A stretch of 64,000 bases of DNA from G963702155 sp963702155 (GCA_963702155.1 OY969717.1:2108001-2172000); one strand, 5' to 3'; counted from the stretch's first letter, positions 29,050-37,923 are shown. Made by a program: numbers and translations. The notes: generated by a model not told the origin, from the sequence alone.

Positions 29050-29427
29050 CTAAGCGGTGCGTTTTTGATCTTCTGGATCAAGCCACTTCGTTATTATATT
29101 TTTTACGGCATCAGGCGTTAATATTTTCTCTTCCAAAGTATCAAACGCTTATGAACGCTCCCGACTAACAGCATTAACATCCGCTGTAAATCCGATAATT
29201 TTGGCTTCTGGGCAAAGTGCCCTGATTTTCGGAGCAAGAATATCTCCTAAAATATCGGGTAAATTCACATCTATAAAAGCCAAATCATAGGATTTCTCAC
29301 AAGCCATTTTAACCGCATCCGCCCCATTTGAGGCATGCCCAAAATCATACCCAAAATGATCCATTAAATATTCCATTGCTGTTGCAGACGGAATGTAATC
29401 ATCAATAAATAAAATGGAATATGTCAT
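29050..29427 (-). pseudogene. Single-domain response regulator interrupted by an in-frame stop
   Basis: MTYSILFIDDYIPSATAMEY, phospho-acceptor Asp in AFIDVNLPDILG and IIGFTADVNAVSRERS give the first 92 residues of a receiver domain, which then meets TAA (29149-29151). The same frame continues past it with AFDTLEEKILTPDAVKNI, which supplies the expected beta5 Lys and helix 5, and ends at TAG (29050-29052). A single nonsense change therefore cuts the last quarter of the domain. It may be a true pseudogene or a sequence error. It sits between the nrdA terminator and the divergent Crp/Fnr gene. Confidence 0.75.
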
Positions 29428-29578
29428 TTAAAAAACTATAGAGAAAAAAAACAGAAGATATAGAATTAAATTTTTAACCTATGATAGTTTTACAAATGTT
29501 AAGTTTAAAAGTATTTAAAAAAATGAGGAACTTATAAGACGCTTATCGCTTAGTGTTGTAAATAAACGGAGAGAATTT

Positions 29579-30313
29579 ATGGGAAGCTGTATGGTTGAAA
29601 AGTTCAAATTCTATATAGATTTGAATGAAGAAGAAATAGAATTGTTGTTAAGTTTGGAGGAAACAAAGGAAAATTATCGCGCTGGTCAAATTATTGCGAA
29701 ACAGGGCGATGAGATAGAAAAAATTTATATCGTTAGCAAGGGCTGGGCGTATATTTCCACGCAACTTGATCAGAATATCCGCAGTATTTTTGACGTAAAA
29801 ATGAACGGTGATTTTTCGGGTATTAGCGAGGTTTCTTTTGACAAACATTTGTATAATTTTATTGCGCTCACCGATATGGTAGTTTGTCCGTTTCCAAAGG
29901 AGCATCTAGATAAACTTTTTCAAAGTAAACCTAAGCTAGGGCACGCATTCTATGCCGTTTTAAGCCGAGAGCAAGCTATTCTCTACGAACGTATCGCTTC
30001 TTTGGGACGACGGACAGCTTTAGAGAAAATTGCACATTTTATTATAGAGCTATCAGTTCGTAAAAACATTATCGGCAATAGTGTCAAAAACGAATTTTCA
30101 TTTCCAATCACTCAAGAAAGCATTGCTGATTTATTGGGGATGAGCACAATCCATGTTAATAGATCTATGAATGAATTAAAGCGTCATAATTATATTAGAT
30201 ATGACCGTACTAAAATTAGGATACTAGATTACGATCGCCTTTTGAATTTGGCAAATTTTAATCGTAATTTCCTTCAACAACCGCGCAGAATATTTGAAGA
30301 ATACGCCTCATAA
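29579..30313 (+). CDS. Crp/Fnr-family transcriptional regulator
   Basis: 244 residues. A cNMP-binding-type beta barrel (YRAGQIIAKQGDEIEKIYIVSKGWAYI) lacks the Arg/Ser pair typical of true cAMP binding. A long dimer helix leads to a winged helix with FPITQESIADLLGMSTIHVNRSMNELKRHNYI as the recognition region. There is no Fnr-type N-terminal Cys cluster. An in-frame ATG at 29591 is an alternative start, but GGAGAG precedes 29579. Targets unknown. Confidence 0.88.
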   Translation: MGSCMVEKFKFYIDLNEEEIELLLSLEETKENYRAGQIIAKQGDEIEKIYIVSKGWAYISTQLDQNIRSIFDVKMNGDFSGISEVSFDKHLYNFIALTDMVVCPFPKEHLDKLFQSKPKLGHAFYAVLSREQAILYERIASLGRRTALEKIAHFIIELSVRKNIIGNSVKNEFSFPITQESIADLLGMSTIHVNRSMNELKRHNYIRYDRTKIRILDYDRLLNLANFNRNFLQQPRRIFEEYAS

Positions 30314-30323
30314 TCTACATATT

Positions 30324-30968
30324 TTAAAAATAGCCATTCTGTATAAAATGAATGCAGTGCGCCCTGACGCGCCTGCTCCAGCACATCATACCGTGCAGAA
30401 CCGGTAGGGTTAAGTGATCTTTCAATCCTTTTATCTGCGTGCTTTCAACACTAACGCATCCATCATGCGGCTTGTTAAAAATTACGCGTCCTAAAGGATA
30501 AAACCAGTTTTTATTGCCTGCAATAACACCTAAATCATAAAACGGTTCGATTTGTTCCGATGATCGACATGTTGTTGTAAGTTCTTGGCCGGCGGGGCCG
30601 AAGATCATTTGATAAGGCTTGAAATTTTGAAGCTTATCTGCAATTTCACTACCGCCATGGGGCGTTCCAAGCATTACAACGCGTCCTAATTGATCTTGCC
30701 TGTCACAAAGATCTTGTAAATAAAATCCGCACACAAGCCCGCCCATAGAATGCGTGACAAAATGAACGCGTTTATATTGTGACCATATTTTATGTTGCTT
30801 GAGCATGTGCCCTAAATAAGAAGCAAGAGATTTTATATCCCGCTGCGTAGAAGGGTAATCAATATTAAGCGTATTATACCCCTGTTTCTCAAAACCACGC
30901 TTAAGGTAAAGCATGTAAAATTTTGAATGCCCGATACCGTGTAAAAATATAACTACATCATCTTTCAT
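30324..30968 (-). CDS. Alpha/beta hydrolase, lipase/esterase-like
   Basis: 214 residues. It opens with VVIFLHGIGHSKFYM, an oxyanion-hole HG. The nucleophile elbow is HFVTHSMGGLVCGFYL (Ser in GHSMGG-like context), MLGTPHGGSEIAD follows, and a late Asp/His pair is in PHDGCVSVESTQ and LTLPVLHGMMCW. There is no signal peptide, so it is probably cytoplasmic. Substrate unknown. It is convergent with the Crp/Fnr gene, with stops about 10 bp apart. Confidence 0.8.
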   Translation of the reverse strand: MKDDVVIFLHGIGHSKFYMLYLKRGFEKQGYNTLNIDYPSTQRDIKSLASYLGHMLKQHKIWSQYKRVHFVTHSMGGLVCGFYLQDLCDRQDQLGRVVMLGTPHGGSEIADKLQNFKPYQMIFGPAGQELTTTCRSSEQIEPFYDLGVIAGNKNWFYPLGRVIFNKPHDGCVSVESTQIKGLKDHLTLPVLHGMMCWSRRVRAHCIHFIQNGYF

Positions 30969-31142
30969 ATTAAAATGTAGACCTCTTTAAAAAAATACAA
31001 CAAATAAAACCATGATGAGTATGCTGCTCTAATACGATGGTGTGTCAATACATGAAAAAACAAAGCAGCTTAGTAATAAAGTAACCTATAGTTGTAAGTA
31101 TGGCTTTACAGATTTGGTCTCTTAGAAAAAAGATATACTAAA

Positions 31143-31268
31143 ATGAATAACAAAGAGCACGAACTTTTTAAAATACTTTTGATCGAGGATAATGAAGGAG
31201 ACGTTATTCAAAGCGAAGGGCATATATCGGACCTTTCCAACCAAATAACGATCCGCCGGCGGATTTAA
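31143..31268 (+). pseudogene. Remnant of a receiver-domain gene
   Basis: A 41-codon frame reading MNNKEHELFKILLIEDNEGD followed by VIQSEGHISDLSNQI then a stop. LFKILLIEDNEGDVI is the beta1-helix1 start of a response regulator with its acidic pair, but the phospho-acceptor and the rest are gone. The Hpt gene starts 6 bp after the stop in another frame, with NDPPADLT encoded just before its ATG, so a deletion may have removed the middle of a REC protein. Confidence 0.5.
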
Positions 31269-31273
31269 CAATT

Positions 31274-31591
31274 ATGAACGAGTACACAGATAATGATCTG
31301 GAAACACAAATAGAATTAATAGGTATTTTTCATCAAAAATCGCTCAATGATCTGAAAATACTGAAAAAGAATATAAAAGATGGCGAAAACAAGCAGTGGT
31401 CTGAAACATCCCATGCATTGAAGGGAAGCACAGCATATATCGGCGCGAATTATCTGAAAAAATTATGTGCCGAGGCACATAATATGATGGTCGATACAAA
31501 AGCCAATCGCGAATTAAAATATAATGAAATCGAGAAAGAACATCTCATTGTATGTGAATTTTTAAGAGATAAGAATTTACTGAATTTTTAA
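31274..31591 (+). CDS. Histidine-containing phosphotransfer (Hpt) protein
   Basis: 105 residues, all helical. ETSHALKGSTAYIGANYLKK carries the phospho-accepting His47 in the usual H-x-L-K-G-S context, followed by the second bundle helix. It would relay phosphate between a hybrid kinase and response regulators. It sits between a receiver remnant and a complete receiver protein, so this looks like a partly decayed phosphorelay patch. The ATG at 31274 has no strong ribosome site; the start may be further upstream. Confidence 0.78.
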   Translation: MNEYTDNDLETQIELIGIFHQKSLNDLKILKKNIKDGENKQWSETSHALKGSTAYIGANYLKKLCAEAHNMMVDTKANRELKYNEIEKEHLIVCEFLRDKNLLNF

Positions 31592-31634
31592 GCTATAATA
31601 TTCAATCATAAGTTTAAATTTAAAGGCGTAAAAA

Positions 31635-32417
31635 ATGATTATAGGAGAGAGGAAGAATAAAGACGAACTAGGGCATTTCGTGCGCTCAATCAAAAGCAAT
31701 TTGAAGGAATGGCAAGCGATTACAGTAAAAATACTGGATAAAAACAGCGGTGGTAATGAAGGCGGTACAAAGATTTCGGCAGTAATAAACAAACTTTTAA
31801 AACTCTACGAAAATTACGAGGGTATAATTTTCACAACCGAGGCCGGTAAGGCGGTTATGATAGCGCGGTTAGGCGTAATTAATAATTATTCGATTTTAAA
31901 AACAGATATTGAAAATAGCATGCCCGAACATAATTGCCGCGTTATCGCTCGCAACTTGAACAAGAAGGGCATACAGCAAATCCAGATTGATCTGGTAGAG
32001 CATGATAAATCTGCGTCATCCTTATCTTTATATGAAGAGCGGGAACGTAGAAGCGCAAATACATTTCTTATCGCAGATGATGACGTTTTCATCCGAAAAA
32101 CAATGCAAAAAATACTTTCTAAAATGGGGCAAGTCGTAGAAGTTGAAAACGGCGAAAAAGTCGTAAGCGCCTATGTAAATCATAACCCTGATATTGTAGT
32201 GCTGGATATACATATGCCAGGCCAGAATGGCCTGATATTGGTGCAAAAAATAATGGATATTGATCCGAACGCATTTATCGTTGTTTTCTCTTCTGATTCA
32301 GTAAAAGAGAACGTGGTCGAGGCTTTATCTTCTGGCGCGGCTGGATTTCTGGCCAAACCTGTAAAGCGGGAAAAGCTCCTTGAGTATGCGCGCCAATGTA
32401 TTACATTAAATGCCTGA
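31635..32417 (+). CDS. Response regulator with N-terminal unknown domain and C-terminal receiver domain
   Basis: 260 residues. Residues 1-130 form a domain that I do not recognise, with KLLKLYENYEGIIFTTEAGK and CRVIARNLNKKGIQQIQIDL. Residues about 142-258 are a receiver: FLIADDDVFIRKTM, phospho-acceptor Asp in IVVLDIHMPGQNG, VVFSSDS and the Lys in FLAKPVKR. Having the receiver at the C-terminus is the reverse of the usual order. It starts 43 bp after the Hpt gene, on the same strand, and probably receives phosphate from it. Confidence 0.83.
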   Translation: MIIGERKNKDELGHFVRSIKSNLKEWQAITVKILDKNSGGNEGGTKISAVINKLLKLYENYEGIIFTTEAGKAVMIARLGVINNYSILKTDIENSMPEHNCRVIARNLNKKGIQQIQIDLVEHDKSASSLSLYEERERRSANTFLIADDDVFIRKTMQKILSKMGQVVEVENGEKVVSAYVNHNPDIVVLDIHMPGQNGLILVQKIMDIDPNAFIVVFSSDSVKENVVEALSSGAAGFLAKPVKREKLLEYARQCITLNA

Positions 32418-32440
32418 ATACAGCTTATAAATACCTTCTT

Positions 32441-32464
32441 AAAAAAACAGCCATGGAATGGCTG
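32441..32464 (-). terminator. Terminator between the convergent regulator and GH5 genes
   Basis: CAGCCAT-GGA-ATGGCTG is a perfect 7-bp stem preceded by seven A on the plus strand, so on the minus strand it is followed by a T run. It lies 26 bp past the GH5 stop. Confidence 0.7.
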
Positions 32465-32489
32465 CTTTGCTAAAGTAAGAGCCATCTTT

Positions 32490-34403
32490 TTATAAAATAA
32501 GATTGCCTTGCGAAATCAAATCCGTAATCAAAAGATCACTATGATTAACAATCGTGATAATATCTGTAAAACCATCGGTATCTCCGGTGCCTTTGACATT
32601 AACAGATATAACGGCATGACCGGCATCGTTTTGCGTGATATCTATAAAGTTGGCTATGGCATCCGTATCCGCATCATAATGACTTAGAAGAGAAGACAAG
32701 TCTATTGTATCTCCGGCCTCCCCAATTTCAAGATCATAGATTTTATCATGCCCATGGCTTAAAAATCCGTAGATAAATACATCTTCACCCTCACCGCCAT
32801 AAAGCCGGTCATCGCCAATGCCTCCATGTATGATATCATCACCATGAGACCCGAGCAGCTTGTCATTGCCCGCGCGCCCATAAATAAGGTCATCACCATC
32901 AAGGCCATTAATATAATTATGCGTATCGTCTCCATAAAAAATATCATTAAATTTGGAGCCATCAATGGCTTCAATAGAAACAATCCGGTCGCCTTCTGCA
33001 TGACCGCCGCGGCTATAACCTGTTTGAAGATCAACATGGACGGCTGCATCTGATCGCACATAGCTGGAATAATCCCAGCCCTCTCCGCCATCTAAAACAT
33101 CGGCCCCCTCTAATCCTTCAAGTTTATCATTGCCATCAAGGGCACGTAAAACATTGCTGCCGGAATCGCCCCAGATATGATCCCATTTAAAATTTGTGCC
33201 AATAACATTTTCAATATTTACAAACTGGTCACCATCGGACGCGCCATCATTTCCCATACCATAGTTAAGCCAGATAGAAACGGCCTCGGTACGAAGCGAA
33301 TAATCAACGGTATCTATACCTGCGTCCCCTTCATATATACTGCCGTTTTCGGCTGAAATAAAGGTATCTCCGTCTTGATCAAAGAATGGGTCATCGTGCC
33401 CATCACCATCTGGATTATCTGCATCAATATCATCCGGTATATTTCCGCTATCAATTGCACTCATGTAATCCAGAAAATCTTGAACATATTCTTTGGCAAC
33501 GGGTACGCCATCAGCATAATCAGGATTAATATTAAAATGATAATCACCCGGCCACCAAGGGCCTGCGCCCCATAATGCATAGCCGAGCCACTGATCCGAA
33601 TGCGCATTCATAAATTCCATAAGCGCTTCCATTTCACTGACGCTTAATTCTTGGCCGGGAACATCAGGATTGGCTAATCCTATTTCACCAAGAAAAAGCT
33701 CATGTCCAAAGGCCTCCGCCCATGCCGTGATACTTTTCAGCGCGCTCTCGCCCATGCCCTCAAATGCTTGTCCGGTTGTTCCGGTTGACCACTCATCCAA
33801 ATATTGATGCACATCAAATGCATAATTACCCAACGGATCGGTAAAATCAGAAAGCGCAGCGCCGTTACCGGTATTAATCCATGAAAACGCACCCGACCAC
33901 ATGGATCCTGAAACCAGTAATTTGTGCTCTATGCCCTCTGCACGCAAATTATTGACCGTTTCTTGTGTAAGCGCGGCCCAATCATCTATTGAAATACCGT
34001 TCGGTTCATTCATAAGGTTCAGCCAGACATCGGATTGCCCTGCAAACTCATTCCCCAATTTTGTCCAAACATCTGTTAACGCGCCCGCACCATCGACCAT
34101 ATCATCAAGTTTCTGACCTGAATAAGAGCCGTAATTATGAAGATCCAAAATAGCCACCATATCGTTGGCCTGCGCATGCGAAACGGATTCTTTCAAAAAA
34201 TCCAGATACTCTTGGTTAATATCTCCGCCGGCCTCTGCTTGCAGGCGCTCCCATTTAAAGGGAATACGCACAATGTTCATGCCAACATCTTGCGCCCAAT
34301 AATCATAATGCGATTGCTGTGGAATTGCATAATCAAACCATGGACGATCACCGCGTCCAAATTCTAAACCGGAAAGATTTACACCTTGAAATTCTATAGC
34401 CAT
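32490..34403 (-). CDS. Secreted GH5-family glycoside hydrolase with C-terminal RTX repeats
   Basis: 637 residues. Residues 1-325 are a GH5 TIM barrel: NIVRIPFKWERL, acid/base Glu133 in WLNLMNEPNG, VHQYLDEWSTG, nucleophile Glu240 in FLGEIG, and WGAGPWWPGDY. It resembles endo-beta-1,4-glucanases, but exact substrate specificity cannot be read. A Gly/Asp linker leads to RTX calcium-binding repeats (GRAGNDKLLGSHGDDIIHGG; GGIGDDRLYGGEGEDVF) and a C-terminal secretion-type region. There is no N-terminal signal peptide, as expected for type I secretion. Single gene with its own terminator. Confidence 0.88.
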   Translation of the reverse strand: MAIEFQGVNLSGLEFGRGDRPWFDYAIPQQSHYDYWAQDVGMNIVRIPFKWERLQAEAGGDINQEYLDFLKESVSHAQANDMVAILDLHNYGSYSGQKLDDMVDGAGALTDVWTKLGNEFAGQSDVWLNLMNEPNGISIDDWAALTQETVNNLRAEGIEHKLLVSGSMWSGAFSWINTGNGAALSDFTDPLGNYAFDVHQYLDEWSTGTTGQAFEGMGESALKSITAWAEAFGHELFLGEIGLANPDVPGQELSVSEMEALMEFMNAHSDQWLGYALWGAGPWWPGDYHFNINPDYADGVPVAKEYVQDFLDYMSAIDSGNIPDDIDADNPDGDGHDDPFFDQDGDTFISAENGSIYEGDAGIDTVDYSLRTEAVSIWLNYGMGNDGASDGDQFVNIENVIGTNFKWDHIWGDSGSNVLRALDGNDKLEGLEGADVLDGGEGWDYSSYVRSDAAVHVDLQTGYSRGGHAEGDRIVSIEAIDGSKFNDIFYGDDTHNYINGLDGDDLIYGRAGNDKLLGSHGDDIIHGGIGDDRLYGGEGEDVFIYGFLSHGHDKIYDLEIGEAGDTIDLSSLLSHYDADTDAIANFIDITQNDAGHAVISVNVKGTGDTDGFTDIITIVNHSDLLITDLISQGNLIL

Positions 34404-34639
34404 GCTTTTGTACCTTCTTTATTTTTATCTTAGAAAACAGAAGTTGAATGAATTGATATATTAATGTTCTCTTATATGAGTTAAGGTTCATATAAATTTA
34501 CATAACAATTAATTTAATTTTAAAAAGTATTAACCAGACATTCTAAAAAGATTTGAAAAAAATAAACATTTCAGGTGCTTAAAATGCTCGCCTCAAAATT
34601 TCGAGACGGTCTTAGAAAAATCAAAAATTGGAAAATGAA

Positions 34640-35191
34640 TTATTTGTAGCGATCAATAACACTTTGAAGCTCTTCAAGAAGTGGATCCACTTCTGCGCGA
34701 AAAGCATTTTTTTGAGAGGTATCAATTTTAAACTGGCATCGGTCAATAATGTCTGTCACACGATCTTGAAAATCAGCTAGATTTTTAAACATTTGTATTT
34801 GACCGGTGTTAGACTGTTCAAGTCGCTCGACCAGAACATGGATAATTGCCTGTAAAGCAGCATCTTTGATATGGCTAATTTTTTTCTCGATTTCATCACG
34901 GGAAATAATGGTTACCGAAGTTGTTGCGGCGGCGCGCACTGTGGCCGATCGCATTGTTTTGTTAATGAGCGACATTTCTCCAAAAACATCACCATCTTTA
35001 AGCTCTGCGATTTTAAGGGCATGACCATCTTTTTCAACGAGCACTTCAACATGTCCTGCATCTATATAATAGGCCCGATATCCATCATCACCTTGCCGCA
35101 CAATTATATCGCCTGCATAATAAACCTCACGATTTAAAAGTCGAGGGCTTTGCTTATTCAGTTTATTGCGTGGGTCAAGGTCATTAGTCAT
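34640..35191 (-). CDS. Cyclic-nucleotide-binding-domain protein
   Basis: 183 residues. A cNMP-binding barrel (YYAGDIIVRQGDDGYRAYYIDAGHVEVL; LKDGDVFGEMSLINKTMRSATVRA) carries the phosphate-cassette pattern GEMSLI..RSATV, so true cyclic nucleotide binding is plausible. A helical tail replaces the DNA-binding domain of Crp, so it is a sensor or anchoring protein, not a transcription factor. It is a solitary gene upstream of and divergent from secE. Confidence 0.82.
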   Translation of the reverse strand: MTNDLDPRNKLNKQSPRLLNREVYYAGDIIVRQGDDGYRAYYIDAGHVEVLVEKDGHALKIAELKDGDVFGEMSLINKTMRSATVRAAATTSVTIISRDEIEKKISHIKDAALQAIIHVLVERLEQSNTGQIQMFKNLADFQDRVTDIIDRCQFKIDTSQKNAFRAEVDPLLEELQSVIDRYK

Positions 35192-35396
35192 TTAAAAATT
35201 ATCCTATATAACGCTGAAGAAAACACTAATTTATAGTAAAATTATACAAACAAAAATTTTCTTCTAGCTTTTGGACTGTTTATATCGTATGACTTTTGTT
35301 AAATTTCCTTACATTATCGGTTCTTATAAATATAACGAGCAACCCGCACGGATGTAAGAACCCTTAAGGGAAATAAAGTTAAAGGATTGATTTAAA

Positions 35397-35597
35397 ATGG
35401 CAAAAACAGGATTGATACAATTTCTTCGTCAAGTGCGAAGTGAAACAAAAAAAGTAACCTGGCCATCCCGTCAAGAAACAACGGTCAGTACAATTTTTGT
35501 ATTCATAATGGTTTTTATCGCATCAATCTTCTTGTATCTTTCTGACCAAGTGATTGCATATGTGGTTCAAATTATTATGGGTCTTGGACTGGCATAA
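35397..35597 (+). CDS. secE: Preprotein translocase subunit SecE
   Basis: 66 residues, the short single-span form of SecE. FLRQVRSETKKVTWPSRQET is the conserved amphipathic segment, followed by one membrane helix (TIFVFIMVFIASIFLYL). SecE clamps SecY in the translocon. It heads the secE-nusG-rplKA cluster. The tRNA-Trp often found just before secE is not seen here. Confidence 0.95.
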   Translation: MAKTGLIQFLRQVRSETKKVTWPSRQETTVSTIFVFIMVFIASIFLYLSDQVIAYVVQIIMGLGLA

Positions 35598-35639
35598 AAA
35601 AATTTAAAAATAAGCTCTATAAAACAAGGAAAAATTATA

Positions 35640-36173
35640 ATGGCTATGCGTTGGTATGTTTTACATGTGTATTCCGGCTTTGAAAGCAAGGTGGCAGATG
35701 CCATCAAGGAAAAGGCGCGTAAACTAAAATTGTCCGATAAAGTGGAGGAAATTCTTGTTCCTACTGAAGAAGTTGTTGAAGTAAAGCGCGGACAGCGTGT
35801 CAATTCGGAACGTAAATTCTTTCCTGGTTATGTGCTGGCTAAACTTGATATGGACGATAATGTCTGGCATATGATTAAAGACACCCCAAAGGTCAGCGGC
35901 TTTTTAGGGGCAGGTGGTAACAAGCCTGTGCCGATTAGTGACTCAGAAGCCAAACGCATATTGCAACAGGTTCAAGAAGGAATCGAGCGCCCGCGTCCAT
36001 CTGTTATCTACGATATCGGCGAAGAAGTTAAGGTAATCGACGGCCCATTTGCATCTTTCAATGGAATGGTTGAAGAGGTCGATGAGGATAAAGCCAAGCT
36101 TAAAGTCTCTGTTTCCATCTTTGGACGTGCCACACCGGTCGAACTTGAATACGCACAAGTTGAGAAGATTTAA
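35640..36173 (+). CDS. nusG: Transcription termination/antitermination factor NusG
   Basis: 177 residues. The NGN domain (RWYVLHVYSGFESKVADAI; ERKFFPGYVLAKLDMDD) is followed by a KOW domain at the C-terminus (GEEVKVIDGPFASFNGMVEE). It binds RNA polymerase and couples it to Rho or the ribosome. It lies 42 bp after secE. Confidence 0.97.
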   Translation: MAMRWYVLHVYSGFESKVADAIKEKARKLKLSDKVEEILVPTEEVVEVKRGQRVNSERKFFPGYVLAKLDMDDNVWHMIKDTPKVSGFLGAGGNKPVPISDSEAKRILQQVQEGIERPRPSVIYDIGEEVKVIDGPFASFNGMVEEVDEDKAKLKVSVSIFGRATPVELEYAQVEKI

Positions 36174-36230
36174 GCATTAGCATTGATTTTTCCAATACTA
36201 ACTATTGGTAAAACCAATATTAAAAGCTTC

Positions 36231-36264
36231 AAACGGTGCTCATTTAGCAAAGCGCCGTTTTTTA
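36231..36264 (+). terminator. Terminator-like hairpin after nusG
   Basis: AAACGGTGC, a loop, GCGCCGTTT and a T tract. It is imperfect at the loop side. It separates secE-nusG from rplKA, whose own promoter should lie in 36,270-36,470. Confidence 0.6.
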
Positions 36265-36472
36265 TTGCTTGCTATTTGCATCTCATATCCCTATAAACCC
36301 ACTAATATAAAATCTGTGGAAAGTTGTTCGAGAAATCAAAGTCCATCTCAAAGCTGCACCACGGATGGCTCTTTAACTGTCTCGCGCAAATAAAAGTGAG
36401 AATAACACAAATAGATTTTTCGGCTCGACGGAGCGTTAGCAACGGTTGTAGACGAAAAACAAAGGAGAAAAC

Positions 36473-36904
36473 ATGGCAAAGAAAAAAGTATCAGGTTTTA
36501 TCAACCTGACCATTACCGGCGGCGCGGCTAATCCGTCCCCGCCAGTCGGCCCGGCCTTGGGTCAGCATGGTGTAAATATCATGGAATTCTGTAAGGCGTT
36601 CAACGCAAAAACTGAAGATCAAAAAGGAATTCCTATTCCTGTTGTCATTACGGTTTTTGCAGATCGCTCTTTTGATTTCATTACAAAGACACCACCTGCG
36701 AGCTACTATATAAAAAAAGCCGCCAAGATTCAAAAGGGATCAGGTGAGCCAAATACAAACAAAGTCGGCAATATTCGCAAATCCCAAATCAAGGAGATTG
36801 CCGAAGCCAAGATGGTTGACTTAAACGCAAAAGATATGGATGGCGCGATGAAAATCATCGAAGGATCCGCACGCTCAATGGGCGTAGAAGTGGTGGAGGG
36901 ATAA
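36473..36904 (+). CDS. rplK: 50S ribosomal protein L11
   Basis: 143 residues. The N-terminal domain has INLTITGGAANPSPPVGPALGQ and the C-terminal RNA-binding domain has the KIQKGSGEPNTNKVG loop. L11 binds the GTPase-associated centre of 23S rRNA and is needed for RelA activation. An AGGAG ribosome site precedes it. The next gene, rplA, follows after one base. The GC-richer leader just upstream could contain the L1 autoregulatory site, but I cannot fold it confidently. Confidence 0.97.
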   Translation: MAKKKVSGFINLTITGGAANPSPPVGPALGQHGVNIMEFCKAFNAKTEDQKGIPIPVVITVFADRSFDFITKTPPASYYIKKAAKIQKGSGEPNTNKVGNIRKSQIKEIAEAKMVDLNAKDMDGAMKIIEGSARSMGVEVVEG

Positions 36905-36905
36905 A

Positions 36906-37619
36906 ATGGCCGATACTAAAAAAATGAAAGCAGCATTGGAAAAAGTAGACCGCGAGGCGTTCTATACTGTCGAAGATGCAGTTAAAGCACTCAAAGGCTT
37001 AGCAGCCGAGCGTAAATTCGATCAAACATTCGAAATCGCAATGAACCTCAACATCGATCCAAAGCACGCCGATCAACTTGTGCGCGGCATGGTAACATTG
37101 CCGCATGGTACGGGAACGACTGTAAAGGTGGCCGTATTTGCAAGGGATGCTAAAGCCGAAGAAGCTAGAAAAGCAGGCGCGGATATAGTTGGCGCAGAGG
37201 ATTTGGCAGATAAAATTAAAGCTGGTGAAATCGATTTTGACCGCTGTATCGCAACACCGGACATGATGCCTTTAGTAGGGCAGCTTGGTAAAGTGCTTGG
37301 CCCCAAAGGTTTAATGCCAAACCCGAAACTGGGCACGGTTACACCTAATGTTGCCAAGGCCGTTGAAGATGCCAAGGGCGGAGCAATTGAATTCCGTGCG
37401 GAAAAAGCCGGAATTATCCATGCCGGCGTTGGTAAAGCCTCTTTTGATGAGAAAAAGCTTGTTGAAAATATTCGCGGCTTTGTTGATGCAATTGTCAAGG
37501 CGCGCCCACCCGGTGCAAAGGGGCAATACATCAGGAAAATCAGCCTGACTACAACTATGGGCCCGGGGATCAAGCTTGATGAATCTTCCGCACGCGGAGA
37601 TGATCAAAAAGCAGCCTGA
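36906..37619 (+). CDS. rplA: 50S ribosomal protein L1
   Basis: 237 residues, full length, with the signature MVTLPHGTGTTVKVAVFA and GKVLGPKGLMPNPKLGTV and the end VRLIFL-free C-terminus TTTMGPGIKLDESS. L1 forms the mobile stalk at the E site and represses its own mRNA. It is translationally coupled to rplK. Confidence 0.97.
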   Translation: MADTKKMKAALEKVDREAFYTVEDAVKALKGLAAERKFDQTFEIAMNLNIDPKHADQLVRGMVTLPHGTGTTVKVAVFARDAKAEEARKAGADIVGAEDLADKIKAGEIDFDRCIATPDMMPLVGQLGKVLGPKGLMPNPKLGTVTPNVAKAVEDAKGGAIEFRAEKAGIIHAGVGKASFDEKKLVENIRGFVDAIVKARPPGAKGQYIRKISLTTTMGPGIKLDESSARGDDQKAA

Positions 37620-37646
37620 TAAGAATTGTTTAAAAAATAGACTATT

Positions 37647-37680
37647 TAAAAAAGCCTGTAACGTTGCGGGCTTTTTTTAT
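37647..37680 (+). terminator. Intrinsic terminator after rplA
   Basis: AAAAAAGCCTG..CGGGCTTTTTTT hairpin with a T tract, 28 bp after the rplA stop, separating rplKA from rplJL. Confidence 0.8.
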
Positions 37681-37704
37681 AGAAAAATTTTATAAAATAA
37701 AAGG

Positions 37705-37733
37705 TTGACGGAAATATATTTACCGCATATAAA
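37705..37733 (+). promoter_or_regulatory. Sigma-70-type promoter of rplJL
   Basis: TTGACG (-35), 17-bp spacer, TATAAA (-10). It directly follows the rplA terminator and directly precedes the L10 leader, so the arrangement is self-consistent. Confidence 0.75.
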
Positions 37734-37744
37734 GCAGTCATATA

Positions 37745-37873
37745 TAGCCAAGTCCGAGACCGCAGGGATCAAGAGATTTAAAAAACCTGCATAGACTAGG
37801 GAAAGCGCCCGAACAGTGGAGGGCGGTTTTTGTTTCGGACTGGATGGGCTTTTTTTAAAGCTCATCTTTTTTT
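37745..37873 (+). ncRNA. L10 leader (r-protein autoregulatory RNA) with a terminal attenuator-like hairpin
   Basis: GTCCGAGACCGC pairs with GGCGGTTTTTGTTTCGGAC, enclosing CCTGCATAGACTAGGG, the alphaproteobacterial type of L10(L12) binding element. Just after it, GATGGGCTTT / AAAGCTCATC with a 4-base loop and seven T looks like an intrinsic terminator (37843-37873). Ribosomal protein L10 bound to the leader is known to repress this operon; the terminator suggests transcription attenuation here (inference). Confidence 0.75.
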
Positions 37874-37923
37874 CGGTCTTGGTTTTAAAAAAAGAATTCG
37901 ATCATTTTTTAGGAGATAGCGCT

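Noticed and set aside
35200..35396. tRNA-Trp expected before secE
   Set aside because: No cloverleaf or CCA-anticodon arm could be found in this stretch.
37816..37923. N-terminal extension of L10 in the upstream open frame
   Set aside because: It runs through the L10 leader stem and terminator hairpin; L10 begins at 37924 with its own ribosome site.
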